Notes: generated by a model from the letters alone, not told the origin. A stretch of 64,000 bases of DNA from an uncultured Rhodopila sp. (GCA_903932145.1 CAIZFE010000086.1:186001-250000), one strand, 5' to 3'. Shown: positions 17,485 through 26,058, counted from the stretch's first letter. Made by a program: numbers and translations.

Positions 17485-18309
17485 TCAGGCGCGGACGCGG
17501 GCGCGCCTGCGACTTGCGATCAGGCCAAGGACGCCGGCGCCGAGGATCGTGATCGACGCAGGTTCCGGCACCTTGACCACGGACAAATCGGCCAACATCA
17601 TGAACGGCGGTTGATTGACTCCGGCGGAGCCGTTACCGGCGGCCAGAAAGCTGATCGTTTCACTCGTGGCGCCCGCTGCCACCGTGAAGTCGATCGTATC
17701 TTTGACAAACTTGTTGGTCGGATTGGTGCTGCCGTTATTGCCAATCGTGATGCTTGGTGTCACCTGGGTCGGGGTGGCGCCGTTCAGACCGACGGACCAC
17801 CAGTCCTGTGTCTGGCCGGTAAAGCCCGACTGCTGGGCGCCCGCGTAGTAGAATGACAAAGCATAGGTTTGCGCTGTGGCCGACGCGGTGACCGCGATCG
17901 TCGTGCTGATCGTGTCGGCGTAGGCGCCGCCCGCGTCGTCAACAAAGACATTGCCGGTATAACCGGCCACAACCGAACCCGGGCTGGTCGTGAAGACAAG
18001 CGCGGGCTGGCCGCCGGACGTGCCGCAATAACTGCCGGACGTGGTGATGCTTGAACCTGAGGCCACGCATGCGTAACCGGTGCCCGTGGCGGTCCAACCA
18101 GGCAGAGCCGAGCTGTTGGTGATCTTGCCTCCCGCGTCGATATAGGAATTGGCGGACGACAGGGCGCTGCTGCCTGTGATCGAAAAATTCCCGTTCGGCA
18201 GCGTCTGCGCCGATGCCCCGGCCGATAACAAGCATGTGGCGAGCGCCGCCATCCCCAATGCTGGTACGATCATCTTTACGCGCGCCAGTCTCAATCTGAT
18301 TGTTTCCAT
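17485..18309 (-). CDS. PEP-CTERM sorting-signal protein
   Basis: A 274-residue secreted protein. It has an N-terminal signal peptide (MIVPALGMAALATCLLSAGASAQ), a Ser/Thr/Gly/Asn-rich beta-type body, and the C-terminal tripartite sorting signal: VPEPAS, then a hydrophobic stretch (ITILGAGVLGLIA), then a basic tail (SRRRARVRA). In the known system exosortase EpsH/XrtA recognises this tail, and the proteins are usually exopolysaccharide-associated. No exosortase gene is in the window. Function unknown beyond export. The upstream gap to 18549 is AT-rich and probably holds its promoter. Confidence 0.9.
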   Translation of the reverse strand: METIRLRLARVKMIVPALGMAALATCLLSAGASAQTLPNGNFSITGSSALSSANSYIDAGGKITNSSALPGWTATGTGYACVASGSSITTSGSYCGTSGGQPALVFTTSPGSVVAGYTGNVFVDDAGGAYADTISTTIAVTASATAQTYALSFYYAGAQQSGFTGQTQDWWSVGLNGATPTQVTPSITIGNNGSTNPTNKFVKDTIDFTVAAGATSETISFLAAGNGSAGVNQPPFMMLADLSVVKVPEPASITILGAGVLGLIASRRRARVRA

Positions 18310-18549
18310 AATCGAGTGCTCACCAAAAAAATTAAAAGCGATTCGGCTGCCCTTCCCGATTCAAAAGCAACTTTGGGTTGAGTTCCGTTTCTGTGGTCAC
18401 CTCTAATCGTTGACCGGCTAGCACGTCAATAAATGATTCTTAAATACGAAAAAGATTATTTTTTCGACAAATTGTCTAATGCAGGAGCGCGCCAGGATCC
18501 ATCCAAACGACTGATCTGTCGTTGAATACGGAGAAATATCGCGTTGTAT

Positions 18550-19395
18550 TCAGACATTTTTTGAAACGCTCGCGGGCGGGAATGTTTCGGATGACAAAGG
18601 CTGGATCAACTGACCGGCCCAGGATATCGGCATCGCCTCATGGATGCCATAGAGCGCCGGCCACAACCTTTGCGGCATATGGAGCGTGCCGAAGATGAAA
18701 TCGATCACCGGAAGCATCGACGCGTAATTCTGGTTGGCCGGGTCCATCGCGTGGTGCCAATGGTGAAATCGCGGCGTTGCGATCAGCCACTCCAGAGGAC
18801 CAAAACGCCATCTGATATTGGCATGAATCAGGAAGGGCCAGACGGTGCCGCCAAGACCGACCACGATCGGGAGCAATGGCCCCGCCGACCCGGCCGGCGT
18901 TCCAAGATTCAGGATCACCAGCGGTGCGAAGGCGAATAATCGGCCAATCACGAGGTCGATAGGGTGGGCACGGGAATTGACCAGGAAATCCAAACGCTCC
19001 GGGCTGTGGTGAATGGAATGGAAGCGCCACAACACGGGAACCGTGTGCATCAGGCGGTGACCCCAATAGTAGCCGATTTCGCCGGCCAGCAGTCCCGCGA
19101 GGGCTCGGGTCCAGAACGAGGCCTCATTGAGCGCCGATTGTATCGAATAGGGCACCAGGTAATGCGCGGCAAAGGCAACGGCGCCCAAAGGCAGGCCCAA
19201 AAGAGTTGAGGCCAGGATGGTGTTGAGAAAAAAATAGCCCAGATCGGCGCCGATTCCGCTTCGCCAGACTTTGGACGGATGTATTGCGAACAGCCGCTCC
19301 AGCGGCACGAAGATGATCGTCAGGATCACCAGCCAGCCGGTTTGCCTGATCAGATCGACCAGGAAGGGTGGGAAGGTTCGAATAATCGCGTACAT
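18550..19395 (-). CDS. Sterol desaturase / fatty acid hydroxylase superfamily membrane protein
   Basis: A 281-residue integral membrane protein with the histidine clusters of the di-iron hydroxylase family: HRLMH (about residue 118), HSIHH (about 132) and FHHWHH (about 215). These ligate two irons that activate O2 to hydroxylate or desaturate a lipid. Several hydrophobic segments surround them (LVILTIIFVPL, LGLPLGAVAFAAHYLV). It is monocistronic in appearance, flanked by AT-rich DNA downstream and a repeat-filled gap upstream. The lipid substrate cannot be told from sequence. Confidence 0.9.
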   Translation of the reverse strand: MYAIIRTFPPFLVDLIRQTGWLVILTIIFVPLERLFAIHPSKVWRSGIGADLGYFFLNTILASTLLGLPLGAVAFAAHYLVPYSIQSALNEASFWTRALAGLLAGEIGYYWGHRLMHTVPVLWRFHSIHHSPERLDFLVNSRAHPIDLVIGRLFAFAPLVILNLGTPAGSAGPLLPIVVGLGGTVWPFLIHANIRWRFGPLEWLIATPRFHHWHHAMDPANQNYASMLPVIDFIFGTLHMPQRLWPALYGIHEAMPISWAGQLIQPLSSETFPPASVSKNV

Positions 19396-19831
19396 GTTGG
19401 CTGGAGTGCTCGGTTGGCTGTTTCAATGCGCCCGGCGGCTTCAGTCGTGGCCCGGACAACCCGCATAGGCGTCAATTTAATTGGGCGGCAGAGAATATCT
19501 TTCCCCGGACGTAGCTTTCCACTCTCCGTCATGGCCGGGCTTGGCCCGGTCACCCGGGACTTTGCTTGGACGGCACAAGAAGTCGTGGGTGGCCGGGCCA
19601 AGCCCGGCCATGACGAATGGGCAAATTCTCCCGGTCCACCGCTTAAGTGGACGTCTATGCGGACAAGCCGGGCCATGACGGACCGGGAATGGCCCGTACG
19701 TTCACGATCGACGCGGATTGGTATTATAGTAACATTTCCATTTTTAAACCGGATGAATCCTCGATTTTCGTGGTCCGCGATAGGGGCGGCTGATCCTGGT
19801 GAAACCGAACGTGCCGCCACAAAAAAAATCG
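19396..19831. repeat. Intergenic region with palindromic repeat, family B
   Basis: No gene is seen. At 19487-19690 lies a compound repeat: a lead block CGGACGTAGCTTTCCACTCT, then CGTCATGGCCGGGCTTGGCC at about 19528, an inverted partner GGCCAAGCCCGGCCATGACG at 19596-19615, and a shorter arm AAGCCGGGCCATGACG near 19665. The same modules recur at 25680-25995, 58525-58700 and 62662-62740. Confidence 0.75.
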
Positions 19832-20506
19832 TCACCCCGCATCCGGCCGCAGGAATCGCAGAACAGCATCCACCAGCAGTGTGCGTTGCAAAACGGCCTC
19901 GTCGGGCGCGTTGAGGTCCCGTTTGAAGATGATCCGCCACGTGTGCCGGTTGGATATCCGATAAAAGCTGAAAGAGGCGATCATCAGGTGCAGATGCAGC
20001 GGGTCCACGCCACCGCGAAACACGCCTTCCTGAACGCCGCGCAGCAGTAACGTCCGCAGGATATCGACGACAGCTTCGTTCCTTACCGCGATCGCCGGTG
20101 CATTCAGAATCGGTTGCGCGTCGTGGATATTGGCAACCGAGATCAGCCGGACCCAGTCCGGATGGGCCGCGTGATAATCGAACGTGACCTCCACCAGGCG
20201 CCGCATCGCGTCGCTGGCGGGAAGCGCGTCCAGTCGCAACGATGCCTCGATGTCGCGCATGCCCGCATAGACGTTCTCCAGCACCGCGGCGAACAGGCCC
20301 TCTTTGCTGCCGAAATGGTAATACAGCATCGGCTTGGTCGTTCCCGCCAGGGTGACGATCTCATTCACGTTGGCGCCGCTGAAGCCCTTTTCCGCGAACA
20401 CGGTCTGTGCGGCATCCAAAATGTTTTGCCGGGTTCGCTTGCCATTCACCGGGCGGGACCCGGGCGGGGCGGCATCATCCAACCGTAAGCCAACTGTCGT
20501 GGTCAA
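19832..20506 (-). CDS. TetR-family transcriptional repressor
   Basis: A 224-residue regulator. The helix-turn-helix occupies about residues 23-68 (RQNILDAAQTVFAEKGFSGANVNEIVTLAGTTKPMLYYHFGSKEGLF), followed by a helical ligand-binding domain. TetR proteins usually repress divergent genes and release DNA on binding an effector. Here the divergent genes are an SDR and an MHS-type carrier, and a near-palindromic operator lies in the shared promoter region at 20636-20649. The inducer is probably a substrate of that pathway (inference). Confidence 0.93.
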   Translation of the reverse strand: MTTTVGLRLDDAAPPGSRPVNGKRTRQNILDAAQTVFAEKGFSGANVNEIVTLAGTTKPMLYYHFGSKEGLFAAVLENVYAGMRDIEASLRLDALPASDAMRRLVEVTFDYHAAHPDWVRLISVANIHDAQPILNAPAIAVRNEAVVDILRTLLLRGVQEGVFRGGVDPLHLHLMIASFSFYRISNRHTWRIIFKRDLNAPDEAVLQRTLLVDAVLRFLRPDAG

Positions 20507-20635
20507 AGTCCGGTCTCCTGTGTCCGAACCTTCTTATCCGAGGTGGGAAAGCGTGTCTGTCCACGCCGGGTCCGACGCGCAGGCTGGATTGGACGCCGGA
20601 CAAATTTTGTCATCTTGTGATTTCCCCTCTATTAA

Positions 20636-20649
20636 ACCGACCGGTAGGT
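20636..20649. promoter_or_regulatory. Probable TetR operator
   Basis: ACCGACCGGTAGGT is a near-perfect palindrome (one mismatched pair). It has the ACC(G/T)ACCGGT-type form common for TetR/AcrR operators and lies between the divergent tetR-like and SDR genes, just before an AT-rich TATATAA. Its position suits repression of the SDR-MHS operon. Confidence 0.65.
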
Positions 20650-20713
20650 ATATATAAGAGCCAGAACGCAAACAGCGCCAGAGCTAAAAAGCCTACCGGA
20701 CAGGAGGACGCAG

Positions 20714-21532
20714 ATGACCGACGCCAGCACCGCATCGCTTAAAGCGTCCGGGAACCCGGATAGTCGCCGTGTCGTCGCTGTGACCGGTGGGCTTGGCGGC
20801 ATTGGTGCAGGCATCACGATCGCTCTGACGCGCCGTGGCTTTGACGTTGTCGTGTGCGACCGGGCGATCGACCCCGACGCAGCCGCACAATTGACGACGC
20901 AAACCGAACCCAATGCTCGGTTGTCCTTTGTCGCCGGTGACCTGGCGGACCTGGGCGACCATCCTCGTTTCGTGGATGCGGTTTTCGGCGCGTTCGGGCG
21001 CCTCGACTGCCTGGTCAACAATGCCGGGGTGTCCGTCAAATCCCGTGGCGACCTGCTCGACGTCTCGGCCGAAAGCTATGACCTGAACTTCGGGGTCAAC
21101 ACGCGCGGTGCGTTTTTTCTGACGCAGGCGGTCTGCCGCCGGATGCTCCAGGCACCCGGCCCGTTCGCGGAAAGTGCCCGTTCGATCGTGTTCATCTCGT
21201 CCTCCAATGCCGTGATCGCCGCGCCCGAACGGGGAGAGTACGCGATGTCCAAGGCGGCGGTCGCGATGATGGCGAAGTTGTATGCGATCCGCCTCGCACC
21301 GCACGGGATCGCGGTTTACGAGGTCCGCCCCGGCCTGATTCGCACGCCTATGACCGGCGTTGCGCAGGCGCGTTTCGACACTCTGCTGGCCGACGGCTTC
21401 ACCCCGATCAACCGGTGGGGTTTGCCCGAGGATGTCGGGCGAGCGGTCGCGACCATGGCGGCAGGCGATCTGCCGTTCACGACCGGTGCCGCCATTCAGG
21501 TCGATGGCGGGATGCACATTCACCAGTACTAA
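20714..21532 (+). CDS. SDR-family oxidoreductase, 3-ketoacyl-ACP reductase-like
   Basis: A 272-residue short-chain dehydrogenase. It shows the cofactor motif TGGLGGIG (about residues 24-31), NNAG near 97, the serine region VFISSSNAV and the catalytic YAMSK near 177, ending TTGAAIQVDGGMHIHQY. ACAGGAGG lies upstream of the ATG. It is followed after about 70 bases by an MHS transporter and preceded by a divergent TetR gene with an operator, so uptake and oxidation of one compound is likely. The substrate is not evident. Confidence 0.92.
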   Translation: MTDASTASLKASGNPDSRRVVAVTGGLGGIGAGITIALTRRGFDVVVCDRAIDPDAAAQLTTQTEPNARLSFVAGDLADLGDHPRFVDAVFGAFGRLDCLVNNAGVSVKSRGDLLDVSAESYDLNFGVNTRGAFFLTQAVCRRMLQAPGPFAESARSIVFISSSNAVIAAPERGEYAMSKAAVAMMAKLYAIRLAPHGIAVYEVRPGLIRTPMTGVAQARFDTLLADGFTPINRWGLPEDVGRAVATMAAGDLPFTTGAAIQVDGGMHIHQY

Positions 21533-21601
21533 ACGTCCTTCCGCAGGAAAGACGGGCTTCTGAATACGATCAATCACCTGTTCACTCTTGGAGGAAATCA
21601 A

Positions 21602-23005
21602 ATGGCCAGCCCCGGTGACCGCGAGCCGCACGGCACGCATCAAACGAAAAAGGCAACCGCGAGCGGTTGGATCGGATCGGCTCTGGAATACTATGACTTC
21701 TTTATCTACGCCTCCGCCGCGGCGTTGATTTTCCCGCAGATCTTCTTTCCGTCGGGCAATCCGCAGATCGCGATCATCGCGTCCCTGGCGACCTACGGCG
21801 TTGGCTATGTCGCGCGGCCGATTGGCGCGTTTGTGCTTGGCCATTGGGGCGATACCCATGGGCGCAAGACCGTGCTTCTGCTGTGCATGTTCATGATGGG
21901 CTTCTCGACCATGGCGGTCGGGTTTCTGCCGACCTACCAGCAGGCCGGCTTGCTCGCGCCGGCGCTTCTGGTGCTGTTTCGGCTTATTCAGGGCTTCGCC
22001 GTCGCCGGTGAAATATCCGGTGCCAGTTCGATGATCCTGGAGCATGCGCCGTTCGGCCGGCGCGGCTATTACGCCAGCTTCACGTTACAGGGCGTGCAGG
22101 CCGGACAGATCATGGCTGCGGCCGTATTCCTGCCGTTGGCCTATTACCTGCCGACCGAGGCCTTCAACACCTGGGGCTGGCGGGTTCCGTTCATCCTGAG
22201 CGCCCTGGTGATCATCGCCGGTTACATCATTCGCCGGGAAGTGTCGGAAACCCCCGCCTTCGCCGAGGAAGGGGCGAACAAAGCCGTGCCGCGGGCGCCG
22301 ATCGTGGAAGCCTTCAAGCATCACTGGGCCGACATGCTGCGCGTGGTCTGCATGTCGCTGATGAATGTCGTTCCGGTCGTGGCCACGGTGTTCGGGGGCG
22401 CCTATGCGGTGCAGGCCGCGTACGGAATTGGCTTTCCGAAAGCGGTGTACCTGTGGATTCCGGTCCTGGGCAACATCGTCGCCGTTTTCGTCATCCCCTT
22501 CGTCGGCAATCTGTCGGATAAGATCGGCCGCCGTCCGCCGATCATCGTCGGGGCGTTGGTTTCGGGCTTGCTGTCGTTCGGCTACCTGTTCGCCATCAGC
22601 ATCGCGAACGTTCCGCTGGCAATCGTGATGTCATTGCTGATGTGGGGCGTTATCTACCAGGGCTACAACGCGACCTTCCCCAGCTTCTATCCGGAATTGT
22701 TTCCAACCCGCGCTCGGGTCACCGCGATGGCCATCGCGCAGAATACCGGCACGACGATCACCGCTCTGTTGCCGGCGCTGTTCGCCACGGTCGCACCTCC
22801 CGGTTCCACCAACGTTCCGATGACGGTCGGTGCCATCACGTTCGGCATCACGATCATTTCGGCGGTGGCGGCGTGGAGTGCGCGGGAAACCCATCGGGTC
22901 CACCTGAACGATCTGGGCGAACGCAACGCGGTGCCGGTGAGCAAGCCGGAATACGACTCTCTGCGGGCAACCGCTGTGAGCGGAACAGGACTGGCCAGTT
23001 CGTAG
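21602..23005 (+). CDS. MFS transporter, metabolite:H+ symporter (MHS) family
   Basis: A 467-residue inner-membrane carrier. The start ASGWIGSALEYYDFFIYASAAALIFPQIFFP is characteristic of MHS carriers (KgtP, ProP, ShiA type), as are GHWGDTHGRKTVLL after helix 2 and RLIQGFAVAGEISGASSMILEHAP at helix 4. These import organic acids or osmolytes with protons. GGAGG sits just upstream of the ATG. Co-transcribed with the SDR and closed by a strong terminator at 23032-23063. Substrate unknown. Confidence 0.93.
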   Translation: MASPGDREPHGTHQTKKATASGWIGSALEYYDFFIYASAAALIFPQIFFPSGNPQIAIIASLATYGVGYVARPIGAFVLGHWGDTHGRKTVLLLCMFMMGFSTMAVGFLPTYQQAGLLAPALLVLFRLIQGFAVAGEISGASSMILEHAPFGRRGYYASFTLQGVQAGQIMAAAVFLPLAYYLPTEAFNTWGWRVPFILSALVIIAGYIIRREVSETPAFAEEGANKAVPRAPIVEAFKHHWADMLRVVCMSLMNVVPVVATVFGGAYAVQAAYGIGFPKAVYLWIPVLGNIVAVFVIPFVGNLSDKIGRRPPIIVGALVSGLLSFGYLFAISIANVPLAIVMSLLMWGVIYQGYNATFPSFYPELFPTRARVTAMAIAQNTGTTITALLPALFATVAPPGSTNVPMTVGAITFGITIISAVAAWSARETHRVHLNDLGERNAVPVSKPEYDSLRATAVSGTGLASS

Positions 23006-23031
23006 GCCGGCCTGACCTCCCATTCGACGAC

Positions 23032-23063
23032 AAAAGGGTTGGCGCGATGCCAACCCTTTTTTT
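23032..23063. terminator. Strong rho-independent terminator, bidirectional
   Basis: AAAAGGGTTGGC - GCGAT - GCCAACCCTTTTTTT, a 12-bp perfect stem with T-runs on both strands. It serves the MHS gene on the plus strand and the YXWGXW gene on the minus strand. Confidence 0.93.
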
Positions 23064-23094
23064 GTGAACGGACCCGTTAGGTAGGAAGTTCGAT

Positions 23095-24222
23095 CTATCC
23101 TTCCCGGCGTTTCTCTTCGTGCGGAGCCTCCTGGTGCTGCTGCTCGGGCCGGGCTTCCGGCCGCGGGGCCGCCTGACGCTGTTCAGGCGCCCGAGCGGCT
23201 TCCGGACGCGGAGCCTCCTGGTGCATCTGCGCGGGCCGGGCTTCCGGACGCGGGGCGGCCTGGCGCTGTTCGGGAGCCCGAGCGGCTTCCGGACGCGGAG
23301 CCTCCTGGTGCTGCTGAGCGGGCCGGGCTTCCGGTTGCGGGGTAGCCTGACGCGGTTCAGGAGCCCGCGCGGCTTCCGGCCGTGGTGCCTCCTGACGTGC
23401 CTGTGGCTCCGGTACCCTGGCAGGTTGCTGATGTTCGGCCGCACCAGGTATTGCCGCATGCACGGGGGCTGCGCGCATGGGCGCTGCCAGAGGGCGCACG
23501 ATCCCCTCACCCACGAACTGTCCGGGCCGGGCCGTGGCGGCGGTGGCCGGACGGCCATGATTTGCCGCGAGAGCGGGATTGGCGGCAGCCGCGCTGACGT
23601 GACGGGCTTGTTCGGACGTTACCGGCATGTGATTTTCATGTTCGGCGCCACGTTCCGCCGCGTTGGGTTCCGATCTGATGCCACCCGCGCCGCCGGCATA
23701 GCTGACATGGGAGTTGGTGTTGATCGTCACGTTCTGCCGATACGTGTGGCCAACACGCACCGATCCGAAGTTGTTGACCGATTGGTTATAGGCGAAATGA
23801 CCGCCGTCCCAGCGTCCGCCGCCATAGCCGACGCCGCCGTAGCCATAGCCGTAATTAACGCCGCCATAGTATCCGACATGGGGCCCCCAGTAACCGCCGT
23901 GGAACAGGTACACCCCATCGCTCCAACCCCAGTAGGGCGGGGTCCACAACACATCGGCGACCGGTGGCAGAATCCAGGTTCCGGGGATCCAGTAATACCC
24001 GGCGCTTGCATCCCACTGCCAGTAGCCGGGGGTCCAGATATAGCCTTCCTCCGGCATCGGCGGCTGGGCGTACACCAGCAACGGCGGCGGCGCGAGCTGG
24101 ACGGAAACCCCGATCGAGACTTGCGCCGAAGCGGACATTGGCGTGGCCAGGATCATCGGCCCCGGCAGGATGGCGGCTGCCAGCAACAGGCCTTTCAGGC
24201 CAAGGGGACGCGGGATGTTCAT
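23095..24222 (-). CDS. YXWGXW repeat-containing secreted protein with Pro/Glu/Ala-rich repeat tail
   Basis: A secreted protein of 375 residues. The signal peptide (LKGLLLAAAILPGPMILATPMSASAQ) is followed by an aromatic domain with YXWGXW-type units (GYIWTPGYWQW, GYYWIPGTW, LWTPPYWGW, FHGGYWGP). A Gly/Tyr-rich stretch follows, then a long disordered tail. The tail has three near-identical 29-residue repeats (HQEAPRPEAARAPEQRQAAP and so on). The ATG at 24222 has AAAGGA upstream. The function of the family is unknown; it is usually an envelope or surface protein. A copy of the island's shared promoter element lies 81 bases upstream. Confidence 0.88.
   Translation of the reverse strand: MNIPRPLGLKGLLLAAAILPGPMILATPMSASAQVSIGVSVQLAPPPLLVYAQPPMPEEGYIWTPGYWQWDASAGYYWIPGTWILPPVADVLWTPPYWGWSDGVYLFHGGYWGPHVGYYGGVNYGYGYGGVGYGGGRWDGGHFAYNQSVNNFGSVRVGHTYRQNVTINTNSHVSYAGGAGGIRSEPNAAERGAEHENHMPVTSEQARHVSAAAANPALAANHGRPATAATARPGQFVGEGIVRPLAAPMRAAPVHAAIPGAAEHQQPARVPEPQARQEAPRPEAARAPEPRQATPQPEARPAQQHQEAPRPEAARAPEQRQAAPRPEARPAQMHQEAPRPEAARAPEQRQAAPRPEARPEQQHQEAPHEEKRREG
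23137..23397 (-). repeat. Three tandem 87-bp coding repeats
   Basis: Three consecutive 87-bp units encode the 29-residue Pro/Glu/Ala/Arg/Gln repeats in the tail of the YXWGXW protein; a partial fourth follows. The DNA units are nearly identical, so copy number may vary between strains by slippage or recombination. Confidence 0.8.
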
Positions 24223-24271
24223 GGTAATCCTTTCTACGCCGGAGCCAGTATGCGGTGCGTCCGGACTCAAC

Positions 24272-24313
24272 AGATAGTTGGCTGGCCATAACGATACCAG
24301 ACTCGGAAATTAC
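24272..24313 (-). promoter_or_regulatory. Shared island element upstream of the YXWGXW gene (one mismatch)
   Basis: Read on the minus strand, GTAATTTCCGAGTCTG starts at 24313, one base off the island consensus GTAGTTTCCGANNCTS, and a -10-like CTATCT lies at 24277-24272. It ends 81 bases before the start codon. It overlaps the stop codon of the BacA-like gene. Confidence 0.55.
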
Positions 24314-25389
24314 TCAGCCGCCAGCCTGATCTTTGGCTCGTCCACTTCGTCCAGGGCAACCAGCAGCGAGCCAACCCGATTAACCGAGGACAGGCATTCG
24401 GCGAGGCCGGGATAGTTGTCCACGAACCAGTTCAGCGCCGTTTGCACCATCACGAACGCGGCGACAGCCTGCGCGACTTCACCGAGCGACATGGCGCCGG
24501 CGAGATATTTGGGTGCGCATAAGACCCAGGCAATGATCGGCGCGGCCAACGTGTTGCCGGTCGAGATCAGCGTTGTCCGCATGAACTGGACGCACAGGTC
24601 TTTCCATCGGCTGACAACGGTTTCGAACGCATCGCCCATCGAGGTGAGTTGTGCGGGCCGCGCGTCCTGCGCGGCCGCGGCCGTACGATGTTCCCGCAGG
24701 TGTGAGGCGACCGAGCGGAATTGAGCCTCCGCCGCGTTCTTTCCGGCAATCGTATGAACCATGCGCCGGCCGATCAGCATCATGCCGAGGGTCAGCAGCG
24801 CCGAATAGATTAGCACCGTCAGCACAAGGTATTTGGGCACCGTCAACATATAGCCGTCGATTCCGACCACCAGATCGCCGCCGACGTTCCACAGGATTCC
24901 GATGAACGTGACCGCGCTCAGGATCGCCGACAGCAATCCGGCGGCCATGCTGATCGGCGCATCGGTCGCGACCCGGGCGTCCTCGGCAATGCGGTATTCC
25001 GGGTTGCTGTCTTCGTCTTTTTGAAAATGCAAATGCCGGATCCGATCGTTGGCGAGCCACTGATCGATCAGGTGTCTGGTCAGCCATGCACGCCACTTCC
25101 GTTGCGCCGTCATGCGCGCCCAAATCAACAGGATGGCGACCGCCACGCTGAGCGCCGCCAGCAGAAGAAACAAAAGGGCTTCGGATCGTAAAGCGGTGCC
25201 ATCCCTGCGGCCAAATGCATCGAAAAAATCGCGGCTCCAGTAGTTCATTCGATACTGTAATGCCAGTTGCAGCAAGGTGCCGCCGACCAGCAGCGCGAAC
25301 AACAATCTTGCGTTGGTCAGTCGCCAGAACCCGGAGGCGCCGCGCCAAAACCGTGATACCAGCAGATTTTTCTCGTTGGGGGGCAACAT
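24310..25389 (-). CDS. SbmA/BacA/YddA-type ABC transmembrane domain protein without ATPase domain
   Basis: A 359-residue membrane protein matching the transmembrane half of YddA/Rv1819c-type exporters and the SbmA/BacA peptide importers. Features are SRFWRGASGFWRLTNARLLFALLVGG near the N-terminus, LALQYRMNYWSRDFFDAFGRRDG, WRAWLTRHLIDQWLANDRIRHLHF and NPEYRIAEDARVATD. The protein ends right after the last membrane helix (ECLSSVNRVGSLLVALDEV), where YddA-type proteins continue into an ATP-binding domain. No Walker motif is present and no ATPase gene is adjacent. It could be a BacA-like proton-driven carrier or a truncated ABC protein. It starts 7 bases after the DUF3309 gene. Confidence 0.85.
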   Translation of the reverse strand: MLPPNEKNLLVSRFWRGASGFWRLTNARLLFALLVGGTLLQLALQYRMNYWSRDFFDAFGRRDGTALRSEALLFLLLAALSVAVAILLIWARMTAQRKWRAWLTRHLIDQWLANDRIRHLHFQKDEDSNPEYRIAEDARVATDAPISMAAGLLSAILSAVTFIGILWNVGGDLVVGIDGYMLTVPKYLVLTVLIYSALLTLGMMLIGRRMVHTIAGKNAAEAQFRSVASHLREHRTAAAAQDARPAQLTSMGDAFETVVSRWKDLCVQFMRTTLISTGNTLAAPIIAWVLCAPKYLAGAMSLGEVAQAVAAFVMVQTALNWFVDNYPGLAECLSSVNRVGSLLVALDEVDEPKIRLAAE

Positions 25390-25396
25390 CTGCCGG

Positions 25397-25567
25397 CTAA
25401 CCGAAGTGGAGGGGTGTGCCGCCGATAAGCCATACGACCAGTAAGATCAGCAACACGACGCCAAGTATGCCTCCACCGCCACGCCCGCGATACCGGCTAT
25501 AGCCGAAGTAACCGCCGCCGCCACCCAGAAGCAGAACCAAAAGAATGATGATAATGATTGTGCCCAT
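25397..25567 (-). CDS. Small membrane protein, DUF3309 family
   Basis: A 56-residue protein with two hydrophobic segments (MGTIIIIILLVLLLG and GILGVVLLILLVVWLIGG) around a Gly/Tyr/Arg loop (GYFGYSRYRGRGGGG). This is the usual layout of DUF3309, a family of unknown function found widely in alphaproteobacteria. AGGTGA lies just before the ATG. The BacA-like gene follows after 7 bases, so the two form an operon. The island's shared promoter element is 66 bases upstream, suggesting stress-responsive expression (inference). Confidence 0.85.
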   Translation of the reverse strand: MGTIIIIILLVLLLGGGGGYFGYSRYRGRGGGGILGVVLLILLVVWLIGGTPLHFG

Positions 25568-25601
25568 GTTTCACCTGCTGACCGATAACTAATCAGTACA
25601 A

Positions 25602-25643
25602 AATATCGGACTGATTGACCTGCGGTCCAGCGTCGGAAACTAC
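25602..25643 (-). promoter_or_regulatory. Shared island element upstream of DUF3309
   Basis: On the minus strand, GTAGTTTCCGACGCTG runs from 25643, followed by a -10-like GATATT at 25607-25602. The ten-base core ends 66 bases before the start codon. Same orientation and spacing as the elements upstream of 24222, 28609 and 29443. Confidence 0.6.
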
Positions 25644-25679
25644 CTATGGCAATCCGCATGTGGCAGTTCTCTCCGTTAC

Positions 25680-25995
25680 GGTCGGACTTGGCCCCATAGG
25701 CATCAGGATAAGCGACTGGGGAAGAAAATTTGCATCGCGGACGAGGCTTTCCACTCTCCGTCATGGCCGGGCTTGGCCCCATGGGCATCAGGATAAGCCG
25801 CCGGGTGGCGAGGATTTTCCCCTTCGTCATGACCGGGCTTGGCCCGGCCATGACGAAGGGGCAAAACCTCCCCGTCGGACGCCTATCCTGATGGCCTATG
25901 CGGCGAAATCCGGCTATACGACTAGGCCAGTCCTCCCCGTCGGACGCCTCATCCTGATGCCTTTGCGGACAAGCTGGCCCATGACGATGGGGGAG
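25680..25995. repeat. Compound intergenic repeat, family B
   Basis: The gap 25644-26058 holds no gene. It contains GGACGAGGCTTTCCACTCT, GTCATGGCCGGGCTTGGCC at about 25761, a perfect palindrome TCGTCATGACCGGGCTTGGC / CGGCCATGACGA around 25827-25857, and several copies of 'CATCAGGATAAGC' and 'CCTCCCCGTCGGACGCC'. It looks like several repeat units nested or degraded together. Confidence 0.7.
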
Positions 25996-26058
25996 ACCAG
26001 TGTGAACCCGGTCAGGCCAAAAATGGTCTAACGCCCGAAAGACAACGGACGGCCCCGA

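Noticed and set aside
23137-23397. Regular 87-bp repeats considered as a CRISPR array
   Set aside because: Units are directly adjacent with no unique spacers and encode protein repeats in frame.
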